Positions 9,926-18,256 of a DNA stretch of 64,000 nt are shown here, one piece after another. The stretch is from Desulfuromonadaceae bacterium (GTDB lineage: Bacteria > Desulfobacterota > Desulfuromonadia > Geobacterales > Pseudopelobacteraceae). Under the pieces are notes generated by a model that was not told the DNA's origin, did not search any database, and saw nothing but the letters and a program-made list of their open reading frames with translations. Made by a program: the position numbers and the translations under genes. Positions within the stretch are counted from its first letter, which is position 1, and every line of letters begins with the position of its first letter. The DNA lies in assembly GCA_028681335.1 (NCBI GenBank), contig JAQUIT010000004.1:124001-188000 (forward strand), read 5' to 3'.

Positions 9926-10168
9926 CTATTCCGTACACTGCCGCTGAACCGTCCAGGATTGATCAGCAGGATCGAACACCAACTCATAAAGCCCGTCGCC
10001 ATCGCTCACCGCATAATGCAGAAGCTGCCGCTCACCGACGCGATCCTGCCAGTGGTAGGTTAACTCTTCAATCCGGTGCTGCCGGTGGTTAAGCTCGAAC
10101 CATACCGGTTGCGCCTTTTTCCCCGGCTCGAAAAGCACCGCTATACGGACCCCTTTTGCCGGACTCAT
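9926..10168 (-). CDS. Small conserved protein co-transcribed with lexA
   Basis: An 80-residue soluble protein with its start overlapping the lexA stop as ATGA, so it should be made together with LexA and be SOS-controlled. The chain has the pattern of a small beta-rich domain: PVWFELNHRQHRIEEL, then a Trp-containing linker, then DGLYELVFD and WTV near the end. This resembles the small DUF6504-type domain sometimes found near SOS polymerases, but the match is from memory and weak. No function is assigned. Confidence 0.7.
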   Translation of the reverse strand: MSPAKGVRIAVLFEPGKKAQPVWFELNHRQHRIEELTYHWQDRVGERQLLHYAVSDGDGLYELVFDPADQSWTVQRQCTE

Positions 10169-10770
10169 TCGCAGTTTCTGACGATCCGCAAAAGCTTGCC
10201 GGCAATCACGGTTTCAGCCTCGCCATCTCTGATAATGATCGGCTGCAGAGCAGAGTTTTCAGGTTGTAGCCGAATCCGGCCTGATTCGCGATAGAAACGC
10301 TTCAGCGTTGCTTCACCATCTACTACCGCCACGACAATTTCACCGTTGTCGGCGGTCGGTTGTGGGCGGATCAAGGCCAGGTCTCCCTCGAGAATATGGG
10401 CATCAATCATGCTGTCACCCTTCACCCGCAGGAAATAACACCCCTCGCCACGAAGCCATGAAGGGTCCACAAAGCAGTGCCCCTGAAGATCCTCTACCGC
10501 CGGTTCGGGTGTCCCGGCCCTAACCGTACCGACAACCGGCACCAAGGCTGATGATGGTGGCCGGTTGACAAGCATGATCCCTCGCGAACCACCCCGCCGG
10601 CTTATGTATCCTTTTCTCTCAAGCGCATCCAGATGGGCCATTGCCGTAGCGGTCCCCTTCGTACCAATCCTGTCGGATATTTCACGCAGAGTTGGCGGAC
10701 ACCCTTCGCTGGCAAGGGACGCGACAATCGCGTCCAACACCTGCTGCTGCCGCTCGGTCAGTGAATGCAT
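10165..10770 (-). CDS. lexA: LexA repressor
   Basis: The SOS repressor/autoprotease has 201 residues: an N-terminal winged helix (recognition region about 27-48) and a C-terminal S24 peptidase domain. The self-cleavage bond is A85-G86 and the catalytic dyad is Ser120 (GDSM) and Lys157 (ATLKRF). The recognition helix (TKGTATAMAHLD) differs from both the Escherichia coli and Bacillus types, so a different operator is expected. A strong promoter and a duplicated palindrome-like site lie directly upstream, consistent with autoregulation. Confidence 0.96.
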   Translation of the reverse strand: MHSLTERQQQVLDAIVASLASEGCPPTLREISDRIGTKGTATAMAHLDALERKGYISRRGGSRGIMLVNRPPSSALVPVVGTVRAGTPEPAVEDLQGHCFVDPSWLRGEGCYFLRVKGDSMIDAHILEGDLALIRPQPTADNGEIVVAVVDGEATLKRFYRESGRIRLQPENSALQPIIIRDGEAETVIAGKLLRIVRNCE

Positions 10771-10783
10771 AGCAACCCCTTAC

Positions 10784-10835
10784 TGTCAAATGACATACTA
10801 TGCCAAATGATAGCCACAAGGTATACAAACGTCAA
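10784..10835 (-). promoter_or_regulatory. lexA promoter with candidate LexA operators
   Basis: On the minus strand, TTGACG (10830-10835) and TATCAT (10807-10812) form a -35/-10 pair with 17-base spacing. Two related 12-mers are present: TGTCAAATGACA (10784-10795), a perfect TGTCA-N2-TGACA inverted repeat, and TGCCAAATGATA (10801-10812), a 10/12 match exactly 17 bases away that covers the -10 box. Their position over the -10 and start of transcription is right for an autoregulated lexA operator. The protein-DNA assignment is inference. Confidence 0.65.
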
Positions 10836-10951
10836 GCAGATAAATATGCGGGCTCTGTAGAACAAAAAACATGTTTAAATTAAGCTTGTTACCTTGTCAC
10901 CCATAAAGAGAATACAGCAGGTTTTCATCAAGAGCTTTCAGGGGGAATATT

Positions 10952-11812
10952 CTAGCTGGAACCGGCACTCTTCCCATAGGTATCCATGATCCAACGGGAA
11001 ATACTCCGCTTACCGCCCGGTGAGGCAGGGAGAGCATCTTCGTGGAACCAGCCTGCTTCCACCACCTCTACCCCGTCCGGTATCACTTCCCCACCGGCAT
11101 AGTCAGCCAGGAAACCGATCATCTGCTGGCTCGGAAATGGCCAACACTGGCTCGCCACATAGCGGATATTAGTCACCTCTATCCCCGCTTCCTCACGCAC
11201 CTCCCGCTGGACACATTCCTCCAGCGATTCACCAAAATCGAGAAAGCCGGCCACCAGACTGAAACGTCCGACACTCCAGGCCGCGTTGCGGATCAACAGT
11301 AAGTCTGCCCCGCGCCTGACCAGTACAATGATGCAGGGATGAATATGGGGAAAATGGTCATCACCGCACGAGCGGCAGCGCTTGCCCCAGCCTCCCGGGA
11401 TTCTGACCAGATCACCTCCACAGTGCGAGCAGAAACGGCTGCGCCGCTCCCAATGTAAAATCTGTGCAGCCCGGCCCGCTATGGTTGCCAGGACGTTGTC
11501 CAGACGGATGTCTGTTCCCTGAAAGGGAAGAGCTTCATACTCCGCCGGCAAGGTGGCATCGGTAGCGATCCTGGCAACCCGTAACGGCCTCCCCTCCCAG
11601 AGACCGATCCTCAGCGGTTCCGTTTCCATAACGATACCGACCGGTAACGAGACATCCGGGAGCAGCGCCTGCGGTGTCCCGACAGGAACAATGAGAGAAG
11701 CCCCTTGCAGAAGTGCAAGGAATCCGGGCGTATCGTCTACCCCCTCCCCTGGCGGAAGCGGTTCGAATGAACCAAGAATCATAGCTGTATTGAACGGCAA
11801 ATCAATCGACAT
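10952..11812 (-). CDS. nudC: NADH pyrophosphatase (NudC-type Nudix hydrolase)
   Basis: Hydrolyses NAD(H) to NMN(H) and AMP, and can decap NAD-capped RNA in other bacteria. The domain order is an N-terminal NudC region, a zinc ribbon (CSHC...CRSC), then a Nudix box (GFLDFGESLEECVQREVREE) and the NudC marker, here SQCWPFPSQ with Cys in place of the usual Pro. The length of 286 is typical. The ATG at 11812 has AGGA about eight bases upstream; the ATG at 11821 does not. It stands alone between lexA and rlpA. Confidence 0.93.
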   Translation of the reverse strand: MSIDLPFNTAMILGSFEPLPPGEGVDDTPGFLALLQGASLIVPVGTPQALLPDVSLPVGIVMETEPLRIGLWEGRPLRVARIATDATLPAEYEALPFQGTDIRLDNVLATIAGRAAQILHWERRSRFCSHCGGDLVRIPGGWGKRCRSCGDDHFPHIHPCIIVLVRRGADLLLIRNAAWSVGRFSLVAGFLDFGESLEECVQREVREEAGIEVTNIRYVASQCWPFPSQQMIGFLADYAGGEVIPDGVEVVEAGWFHEDALPASPGGKRSISRWIMDTYGKSAGSS

Positions 11813-12014
11813 ATGCCCCATCCTTTATGACTTTATCAAGACTACAGGTAATATCGGCAGCGCTGCTTGTCAAGATCAATACTATAGACACCGCTCCAAT
11901 TAATAAGGAGAACATATTTACCGACAACATTTTTCGTGCTACGGTCACCGTCATCAAAACAAGCTGGCTCAAGTTTAGAAGCTTTAACGGAGCATATCAA
12001 GTGGCATACAACGC

Positions 12015-12785
12015 ATGACAAATTTTATCCGCACGACCCAATTTCTGGCGGTCATACTCCTCACACTTCCGCTCTCTGCCTGTGTTACCCATCAGAGGGC
12101 CTATTCACCGCAAGATCAAACATCATCATCCCGACAAAAACCGTGGCAAAGACCATACACCGTCGCCGGAAAACGTTATGAGCCGCTTTCCAGTCACGAA
12201 GGTTTCGTACAGGAGGGAATTGCCAGCAGCTATGGTGGAGACTTCCACGGCCGGAAGACCAGCAACGGAGAATACTTTGATATGAACGCAATGACAGCGG
12301 CCCACAAAACGCTGCCGCTCGGTGTCTATGTGAAAGTGCGGCACAAACGTAGCGGCAGAGAGGTTGTTGTGCGCATAAACGACCGGGGACCGTTTGTCAG
12401 CGGACGTATCATCGACCTTTCGCAAGAAGCAGCGCGCAGACTGGAGATGATCCAGGAGGGTGTGGCCGCGGTCAAAGTAACGGCTCTCGGGTACAGGATT
12501 GATAACACAGTCGGTGAGCCCCAGTACCGTGCCCCGGCCAATTATGACAGTGGTAATTTTGCGCTCCAGGTTGCCGCGCTTAAAAACAGGAGTAACGCAT
12601 ATCGCTATGCAGGGGAGCTGAAGAAAAAATACGGTGCGGCAGACGTGCAGGAGGCAGAAGTGGATGGGAGTCTGTTCTATCGGGTTCGCCTGGGGCACTA
12701 CACCTCTTTGCGTACAGCCCAGGAGGCTCAGGAATCTTTAGAGCGTAATGAGTTCCCCGGCAACTTCATCGTTGCTGTCGATTAG
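12015..12785 (+). CDS. rlpA: RlpA-family septal ring lytic transglycosylase lipoprotein
   Basis: A 256-residue lipoprotein with a signal ending in LSAC. It has a double-psi beta-barrel domain (about residues 65-160) containing [19 protein letters not shown] and RINDRGPF, then a C-terminal SPOR domain (about 180-255) for binding denuded glycan at the division site. RlpA proteins cleave or remodel peptidoglycan during daughter-cell separation. The 3' end overlaps the convergent ykgJ-like gene by three to four bases, leaving no room for a terminator. Confidence 0.92.
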   Translation: MTNFIRTTQFLAVILLTLPLSACVTHQRAYSPQDQTSSSRQKPWQRPYTVAGKRYEPLSSHEGFVQEGIASSYGGDFHGRKTSNGEYFDMNAMTAAHKTLPLGVYVKVRHKRSGREVVVRINDRGPFVSGRIIDLSQEAARRLEMIQEGVAAVKVTALGYRIDNTVGEPQYRAPANYDSGNFALQVAALKNRSNAYRYAGELKKKYGAADVQEAEVDGSLFYRVRLGHYTSLRTAQEAQESLERNEFPGNFIVAVD

Positions 12786-13444
12786 TTCAGTGCCGTAACA
12801 GCAGGTACAATCTTTTTGTAATCCATAACCAGTGCCGCGGGTATAAACAGGTCGACCTCGTTTTGTGCGGTACCGGTCAGAAGACAGATGAGTTCACGGA
12901 ACAGCAGCAGTTCCCGGGCAAACAGATCGTTAAAACTGAAACGCAGACCCGCCAGTTGCCGCGGGTCTGTTTCGGTAAAATTCAAAGTACACCACTCATC
13001 GAACAACTCTTCCCCGGAAACATCAATCAAAGGAATACCATTCAGACGGCAGGTCATCGGTCGATATTCATAGGCCAGACACCCACCGTTTTCTGACAGC
13101 AACAGACAGGGCGTTTCATCCTCTTCCGGCATAAGCGCATCCCAATCCTCTTCGGGGACGCCGTTCAGAAGCCATGGCTCGGTGAAATCGGCATTCACCG
13201 TGGACAGCTGTTCCAGACGCCGGAATGCCGCCTCTACTATCTCCGTTTTCAGAGGCTTGGGAAGTCTGTCAAAACCACGCTTAAGATAAAATGCATCCAG
13301 CAGGGTAATATCAAAAAGGCCACGACAGCACTCTGAACAGCCATTGCGACACGCAATCAGATCCGGATGCTGTTCCAGGCAGCGCTGAAACCAGGCGTCC
13401 ACTTCGCGTAACAACTCACCATAGCGGTCCAGTAGTGCGTTCAT
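12782..13444 (-). CDS. YkgJ-family cysteine-cluster protein
   Basis: A 220-residue cytoplasmic protein with the cysteine pattern of the YkgJ family ([11 protein letters not shown] near residues 32-42, then [12 protein letters not shown] further on), which probably binds zinc or an iron-sulfur cluster. Some family members are linked to protein demethylation or redox, but no function is certain here. The stop overlaps the convergent rlpA stop, and cheX lies four bases upstream, so the two may share a transcript. Confidence 0.82.
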   Translation of the reverse strand: MNALLDRYGELLREVDAWFQRCLEQHPDLIACRNGCSECCRGLFDITLLDAFYLKRGFDRLPKPLKTEIVEAAFRRLEQLSTVNADFTEPWLLNGVPEEDWDALMPEEDETPCLLLSENGGCLAYEYRPMTCRLNGIPLIDVSGEELFDEWCTLNFTETDPRQLAGLRFSFNDLFARELLLFRELICLLTGTAQNEVDLFIPAALVMDYKKIVPAVTALN

Positions 13445-13448
13445 GGTG

Positions 13449-13946
13449 CTACATGTAGACCATGACAGTAATCGAAATAGAGCCGTCGACTGTCTTAAAA
13501 GGTATTGTTACCCCTTTGCACTGCACATTGATACTTGATGACTCATTTGCTCCCGGAGGCTCAGAGATCGCACGCAGTTGGCCCGAGATCACCAGCGGCA
13601 AACCAAGCGCAACACTGCCGTACTGTTCGTGATACTTGGTTTTGAACACCCCGGCAATGTTATTGGCCAGCTCACCCATGGCATCACGGATGCACTCGTC
13701 ATCAGCTTCATCAACCATCAGCAGCTCTTTAGCAACACACTGGGCGCTCGCTTTGTCGGTTGCAATAATAATATAACCGACCCGGTCACCGGCAATACCG
13801 ACGATACCGGTGACATCGGAATCAACCGGTTCAACCTTTTTTTCAACCTTGCCGGCAAGCAGGTCTATATTCATGTAACTTTTGAATGTGTCCTGTGTCG
13901 CGGACATGATGGTAAACATAATCTCTTCAAATGAAATAGCAGCCAA
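13449..13946 (-). CDS. cheX: CheX-like chemotaxis phosphatase
   Basis: A 165-residue CheC/CheX-fold protein with the phosphatase motif region GELANNIAG (Glu and Asn spaced as in CheX) and a FxxT-type second half. CheX proteins dephosphorylate CheY-P or related receiver domains. No chemotaxis genes are nearby, so it may serve a distant pathway. It starts at TTG (13946), with GGAGGG well placed upstream, and a long hairpin lies immediately before that ribosome site. Confidence 0.82.
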   Translation of the reverse strand: MAAISFEEIMFTIMSATQDTFKSYMNIDLLAGKVEKKVEPVDSDVTGIVGIAGDRVGYIIIATDKASAQCVAKELLMVDEADDECIRDAMGELANNIAGVFKTKYHEQYGSVALGLPLVISGQLRAISEPPGANESSSINVQCKGVTIPFKTVDGSISITVMVYM

Positions 13947-13969
13947 TCGAATACCCTCCTGAAAAGTTG

Positions 13970-14014
13970 TACGTTGCGTTGGTTACACTTTTTGAGGGTT
14001 ACCAACGCAACGTA
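13970..14014 (-). other. 14-bp perfect hairpin upstream of cheX
   Basis: TACGTTGCGTTGGT (13970-13983) and ACCAACGCAACGTA (14001-14014) pair perfectly around a 17-base loop. The hairpin sits between the end of the semialdehyde-reductase gene and the cheX ribosome site (about 13952-13957). It could end the upstream operon, although only TACAACTTTTC follows rather than a clean T-run, or act as a leader hairpin for cheX. Confidence 0.5.
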
Positions 14015-14122
14015 CTGATTTTATGGTTATTGTTTACAATAGATTCCGGTTTTTGCACTCCCAAAAAAAGCGTTCTTATATATCACGATTGTTTGCCATG
14101 TACAATTGTTAAACAACGGGGA

Positions 14123-15004
14123 TCAAGCGCAGTTTCCTGCTGCGCTTTTGATCACACGACTGACGGCAGCAAAGTCTGCATCACCAAGGCCTTCTGCCAG
14201 AGCCTTTTTGTAAAGCTCATTGATGGTAGCCGTTGCAAAGAGCGGTTGCCCCACTTCTTCCGCCAATTGGAGGGCCAAACGCAGATCCTTCTGCATATGC
14301 TTAAGTGGAAATGCAGTCGGGAAGTTCTCGTTTGCAGCGATCTGCGGGCCTTTCAGGCGAAACATAGGGTTGGACACGGCACCTGAATCAAGAACTTCAA
14401 GCAGCTGAGCCGTATCCAGGCCGCACCCGGACGCCAGAGCTATGCCTTCACACAGAGCCGTCAGCACGCCGCCCATAACCAGATTGTTTGCCAGTTTCAT
14501 ACGGGCCGCATGCCCGGTGTCACCAAGAAAAAGTATTTTCTTACCCATCTTCTCAAGAGCCGGCTGCGTGTTGTCGTACAGCTCCCGGTCTCCCGCAGCC
14601 ATGATTGTCAAGGTGGCGTCTTCAGCCGGTTTACGGCTCCCGGCCACCGGCGCTTCAAGAAACAGGGCTCCTTTTCCGTGGGTAAGTCGGGCTGACTCCA
14701 GAGAGGTTTTGACATCCACCGTGGACATGTCCAGATAGCCACTCCCCGGCAGCAGTCCGGCGACAATCCCCTCCTCACCATCACGCACCGACAGAACAGC
14801 AGTCGGATTTGCCATCATCGCAATCACCACATCGGAACTCGCTGCAACAGCCCTGGGTGAACCGGCAACAATAGCCCCCAGATCGACCAGAGGCGCATAC
14901 TTGTCCGCTGAGCGGTTCCACACTGTCACCCTGAAGCCTGCCTTGAGCAGATTTGTTGCCATAGCGCTGCCCATGATACCGAGCCCCACAAAACCGATAT
15001 CCAT
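14123..15004 (-). CDS. Beta-hydroxyacid dehydrogenase family oxidoreductase (succinic semialdehyde/glyoxylate reductase-like)
   Basis: The 293-residue enzyme has a Rossmann domain (GLGIMG at 7-12), the family substrate signature with SRKPAEDA, and the catalytic lysine in MKLANN (Lys170). Within the 3-hydroxyisobutyrate dehydrogenase family it best fits the Geobacter gamma-hydroxybutyrate/succinic semialdehyde reductase group, which reduces semialdehydes or glyoxylate with NADPH. The exact substrate is inferred. It precedes cheX on the same strand but is separated by a hairpin. Confidence 0.85.
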   Translation of the reverse strand: MDIGFVGLGIMGSAMATNLLKAGFRVTVWNRSADKYAPLVDLGAIVAGSPRAVAASSDVVIAMMANPTAVLSVRDGEEGIVAGLLPGSGYLDMSTVDVKTSLESARLTHGKGALFLEAPVAGSRKPAEDATLTIMAAGDRELYDNTQPALEKMGKKILFLGDTGHAARMKLANNLVMGGVLTALCEGIALASGCGLDTAQLLEVLDSGAVSNPMFRLKGPQIAANENFPTAFPLKHMQKDLRLALQLAEEVGQPLFATATINELYKKALAEGLGDADFAAVSRVIKSAAGNCA

Positions 15005-15071
15005 AAGTACCTCCGCTTGAAGTGATATCTGATGACTATTTATTGTACTTACAATTCGATGTTGTTCACAA

Positions 15072-15359
15072 TCAGAGCTGCGTCATTTTGTGCACAATCT
15101 TCTCTTCAATCAAGCTGCCGACGGCATTGACGTAGTTCTTGAAGTGATCACTGTTCATGTGGTTTTCAAGACAGACAAGACTCTCCCAGGTTTCATAAAA
15201 AACAAATACTGCCGGCTCTTCGTTATCCTGATGCAGTTTGTACTCAATGCACCCGGCCTCTTCTCTCGTCAGTGGAACGAGTTTCAACAGTTCACTCTTG
15301 ACAGTCTCCACGGCGTCTTTCTTTGCAACAATCTTGGCTACTACCGTTATTTTTGACAT
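15072..15359 (-). CDS. Antibiotic biosynthesis monooxygenase (ABM)-domain protein
   Basis: A 95-residue single ABM domain of the YgiN type, with VAKKDAVETVKSELLKL, CIEYKLHQDNEEPAVFVFYETW and a His near the end of the domain. Small dimers of this fold act as quinol monooxygenases or heme/quinone-handling proteins. It starts two bases past the flavoredoxin stop, so the pair is an operon, which suggests a redox role; the substrate is unknown. Confidence 0.85.
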   Translation of the reverse strand: MSKITVVAKIVAKKDAVETVKSELLKLVPLTREEAGCIEYKLHQDNEEPAVFVFYETWESLVCLENHMNSDHFKNYVNAVGSLIEEKIVHKMTQL

Positions 15360-15361
15360 GA

Positions 15362-15955
15362 CTATCCTTTCACCTTGCCTACTGAGAATGCTTTCCCCAA
15401 GAGAGGCCCGACACCGTGGTACCCCCTGTGGGAGGTATCGTACAGGAGCGGTTTTATCTTCATGATATCGAGCTGCCCGTCATCACTGAATACAGCCGCA
15501 TCGGCCTTCACATCGACAATCTCGCCGATAAACTGAGTATGCAAACCGATTTCCACGACGTGCAGCAGGCGGCATTCCAAAACCACGGGGAACTCCGCCG
15601 CATACGGAGCATCCACCAGCTCACTTCTAACAGGCGTCAGTCCGGCAATGGCAAATTTATCTCTGTCACGCCCAGAGGCTATTCCGACGTAATCTGCTTC
15701 TGCCATTCTGGATTCGCACGCTATTCCTACCGTAAAGGCTTTGCGTTCAATAATGCAGGCGTGGGAATAGGTAGCACTCCGGAGTGACACGGAAACAGCC
15801 GGTGGCTGCGAACAACAGATACCGCCCCAAGCTGCATTCATAAGGTTAGGCTTGCCTGCTTGGTCGTATGTGCCGACCATCAGAACGGGAGTCGGAAAAA
15901 GTAATGTTTTTGCTCCGACGGATCTTTTCATCTTGTCACGTGGTAGTTCAGTCAT
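15362..15955 (-). CDS. Flavin reductase-family protein (flavoredoxin)
   Basis: A 197-residue FMN-binding split-barrel protein. [14 protein letters not shown] and [16 protein letters not shown] match the flavoredoxin branch of the flavin-reductase family, found in anaerobes and thought to move electrons with FMN. The ABM-domain gene follows within two bases. The double Cys (CC near residue 47) is typical of this branch. It is cytoplasmic, with no signal peptide. Confidence 0.87.
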   Translation of the reverse strand: MTELPRDKMKRSVGAKTLLFPTPVLMVGTYDQAGKPNLMNAAWGGICCSQPPAVSVSLRSATYSHACIIERKAFTVGIACESRMAEADYVGIASGRDRDKFAIAGLTPVRSELVDAPYAAEFPVVLECRLLHVVEIGLHTQFIGEIVDVKADAAVFSDDGQLDIMKIKPLLYDTSHRGYHGVGPLLGKAFSVGKVKG

Positions 15956-15985
15956 GATAACTCCTGCTTAAACGCCTGACTGGTG

Positions 15986-16615
15986 CTACGAAGGCAGTGC
16001 GCCGCTCTTTTTCAACAGATCGACCAACGCTTCGGCAAGCATCCGGTACCCGGCAGCGTTGGGGTGAATATAGTCTGACTTGAGTGCCCCCTTGGACAGG
16101 ATATGTGGCAAGGCCTTAGCCTCGATGGGGACTTTAAACTCTTTGGCCAAATCTCCATACAGAGATGGCGGCTTAAGCGATAAGTCCGGAGACGGGACTG
16201 CAATCAGCAGCACCGGAATCCCGCGCTCTACCGCGAGGCGAATCATGTTGCGTAGATTGTCGGCAATCAATTGATGGTCAGCATGACCGAGAAGGTCGTT
16301 ACCGCCATGACAGAGAATAAGCAGGGAGGGATGTTCCCGGTCAAGCAGGTCCGGCAGTCGGCGTAAACCACTGGCCGATACCTCACCCGGAATACCGGCG
16401 TTGATAACTTTGAGGCCGGTAAGACCTGATAGTACCGCAGGATAACTTTCAGCCTCAGCAGCTCCGGTCCCGGCAGTCAGGCTGTCGCCAAAAGCCAGAA
16501 TCACGGATTCAGAGGAGAGTAACGGCAATTGCGCTGCTTTACTGCAAGCCGCCAGCAGCATTACGGCGACAAGTAGCAGCACCCTGGCGAGATACGCTTT
16601 TTTAAACATGGTCAT
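15986..16615 (-). CDS. GDSL/SGNH-type arylesterase lipoprotein (TesA-like)
   Basis: A 209-residue esterase with a lipoprotein signal ending in LLAAC. The SGNH blocks are present: FGDSLTAG (catalytic Ser), a Gly in block II, GGNDLL in block III and DYIHPNAAGY (catalytic Asp/His) near the end. This is the TesA/arylesterase group, which hydrolyses acyl esters or lysophospholipids in the periplasm. It is upstream of, and on the same strand as, the flavoredoxin gene. No strong ribosome site is visible. Confidence 0.88.
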   Translation of the reverse strand: MTMFKKAYLARVLLLVAVMLLAACSKAAQLPLLSSESVILAFGDSLTAGTGAAEAESYPAVLSGLTGLKVINAGIPGEVSASGLRRLPDLLDREHPSLLILCHGGNDLLGHADHQLIADNLRNMIRLAVERGIPVLLIAVPSPDLSLKPPSLYGDLAKEFKVPIEAKALPHILSKGALKSDYIHPNAAGYRMLAEALVDLLKKSGALPS

Positions 16616-16690
16616 GACAAAACAGACATTTCATAAGAGGCTCGCTATAAAGAATCTTCAGCAATGGCACATTTAATCGGGATGAATACC

Positions 16691-17182
16691 CTATTTCAGC
16701 GAAAGCACAAATTCAACAAGACCTTCGATCTGCTCCTTGTCAATCTGACTAGAGAAAGAGGGCATACCACCGGGGCGCCCCTCGGTGATGGTTTTCGTTA
16801 TGTCCAGCCTCGACTTGCCGTATTTATAGGTTGATACGGTCAAATCTGGGCCAACAACACCTTTAGCGTTTTCACCGTGGCACGCAACGCAGAGATTTCC
16901 ATACAACTTTTTACCGGCGGCAACATACGCTTCAACAGTATGCCCGCTACCCGCAGCACCGGCAAGTGTCACTTCGGCCGTTTTATGTGCAGCCAGTTTC
17001 CGGCTGTCGCGCTCTTTCTTTACCGCATCGGCCTCGGACTGTGAGCTCCAGCCGCTGAACAGGTAGTACCCCATGAAGATAACAGCCCATACTACCAGCA
17101 CGGCAAAAAGAATCCTGAAGATACCGGGGGAACTTTTTTCTTTACGATACGTTATTCCATCATACTCATGCTGTTCTGACAT
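16691..17182 (-). CDS. ccoP: cbb3 oxidase subunit III, single-heme (CcoP-like)
   Basis: The 163-residue protein has a membrane helix (about 22-44) after a short cytoplasmic start, then one cytochrome c domain with CVACH (98-102) and a distal Met in GMPSF. Typical CcoP carries two heme domains in about 300 residues, so this one is roughly half-length. The missing heme appears to be supplied by the extra domain on CcoO. It is the last gene of the ccoNOQP operon. Confidence 0.88.
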   Translation of the reverse strand: MSEQHEYDGITYRKEKSSPGIFRILFAVLVVWAVIFMGYYLFSGWSSQSEADAVKKERDSRKLAAHKTAEVTLAGAAGSGHTVEAYVAAGKKLYGNLCVACHGENAKGVVGPDLTVSTYKYGKSRLDITKTITEGRPGGMPSFSSQIDKEQIEGLVEFVLSLK

Positions 17183-17204
17183 AGAGCCGCTCCTTGTAAA
17201 AGAA

Positions 17205-17345
17205 TCAGTCGTCCTCTAGCATCCTGTGCTTTGGCTCTTCAAGTTTCTGTTTCCGCTTCTTGCTGTAGGTTACAAACACAATAGCGACCAGAATCACCAC
17301 TAACGCACCGGTTAATAAGAGAAAAACAACCCTGGCATTGACCAT
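17205..17345 (-). CDS. ccoQ: cbb3 oxidase small subunit (CcoQ)
   Basis: A 46-codon gene between ccoO and ccoP. It encodes a single membrane helix (about residues 5-27) followed by a charged tail beginning YSKKRKQK, which is the CcoQ layout. The ATG shares its last base position with the ccoO stop (TAATG), so translation is coupled. CcoQ stabilises the oxidase complex in organisms where it has been tested. Identity rests on position, length and topology. Confidence 0.85.
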   Translation of the reverse strand: MVNARVVFLLLTGALVVILVAIVFVTYSKKRKQKLEEPKHRMLEDD

Positions 17346-18226
17346 TATTGTGCGTCCTTTTTAATCAAGGTAACCAGCTTCCACACCTTCTGTTCATCAA
17401 GGGAACCGCTGAAAGACGGCATACCATTATCCTCGATCCCCTGTGAGATTATCTTGAACAGGTCGGCATCAGGCTTGGCAGAACCTCTCAGAGCAGGTCC
17501 AAGGGTGCCTTCGCGTTTGTCGCCGTGACATGAGGCACAATTTTGCTTATAGAGCGATTCCGCCTCGGCCTTGATTGCCTGCAGATCAGTGAACGGATTG
17601 CTGGTGGCAACGGAGGCCTGTGACGCAGCTTCAGCTTTCTTGACCGGAATATCAGTCCCAAGCTTGCGCATATAGGCAATGATCGCATCCATCTCGGTTT
17701 TCCCCTTGAGTTCATCCAGATCCGCCTGGGTATACGGGAAAGAGAGCAGCTTCATTTTACGCTCGGAATAGGTGGTATCAAGCGGAGCCTTCAAGAACGC
17801 ATAGGCCGGCATATTGGAAGCCGGCACAACCGATTGTGGATTCTCCATATGCTTGCGATGCCAGGCCCCTTTGACATCCGGGTATTTCAAACCGATATGG
17901 GCGAGATCAGGTCCGGTGCGGCGTGACCCCCAGAGTTGCGGACGGTCATAAACAAATTCACCCGATTTTGAATAGGTTCCACCATATCCGTAACGTTCTA
18001 CATCGGCCGCCAGCGTGCGCACCGTCTGCGAATGGCAGTTATTGCACCCTTCACGCATGTAGATATCCCGCCCTTCCTGCTGCAGGGGAGTATATGGTTT
18101 GACTTCGGCAATACGGTCTCCGGGACCATTGATCCATTTAAATGGAGCAATCATGGTCACCGTAGTACCAGCCATAATAACGACAAAGGCCAGAATTATA
18201 AAGATAACGGGATTTTTTTCCAACAT
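17345..18226 (-). CDS. ccoO: cbb3 oxidase subunit II with fused C-terminal cytochrome c domain
   Basis: The 293-residue protein starts with a membrane anchor (about 8-28) and the usual CcoO cytochrome domain (CNNCH at 61-65, distal Met in NMPAY near 140). A linker rich in Ala and Lys leads to a second cytochrome c domain (CASCH at 231-235, Met in GMPSF). Ordinary CcoO has one heme and about 200 residues. Together with the single-heme CcoP the operon still encodes three c-type hemes. GAGGA precedes the ATG. Confidence 0.93.
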   Translation of the reverse strand: MLEKNPVIFIILAFVVIMAGTTVTMIAPFKWINGPGDRIAEVKPYTPLQQEGRDIYMREGCNNCHSQTVRTLAADVERYGYGGTYSKSGEFVYDRPQLWGSRRTGPDLAHIGLKYPDVKGAWHRKHMENPQSVVPASNMPAYAFLKAPLDTTYSERKMKLLSFPYTQADLDELKGKTEMDAIIAYMRKLGTDIPVKKAEAASQASVATSNPFTDLQAIKAEAESLYKQNCASCHGDKREGTLGPALRGSAKPDADLFKIISQGIEDNGMPSFSGSLDEQKVWKLVTLIKKDAQ

Positions 18227-18256
18227 GGTGTCGTCCTCGTTCGTAAGGAAATGGGA

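Noticed and set aside
12126..12698. 190-codon minus-strand frame opposite rlpA
   Set aside because: Antisense to an RlpA/SPOR protein with a clear lipobox.
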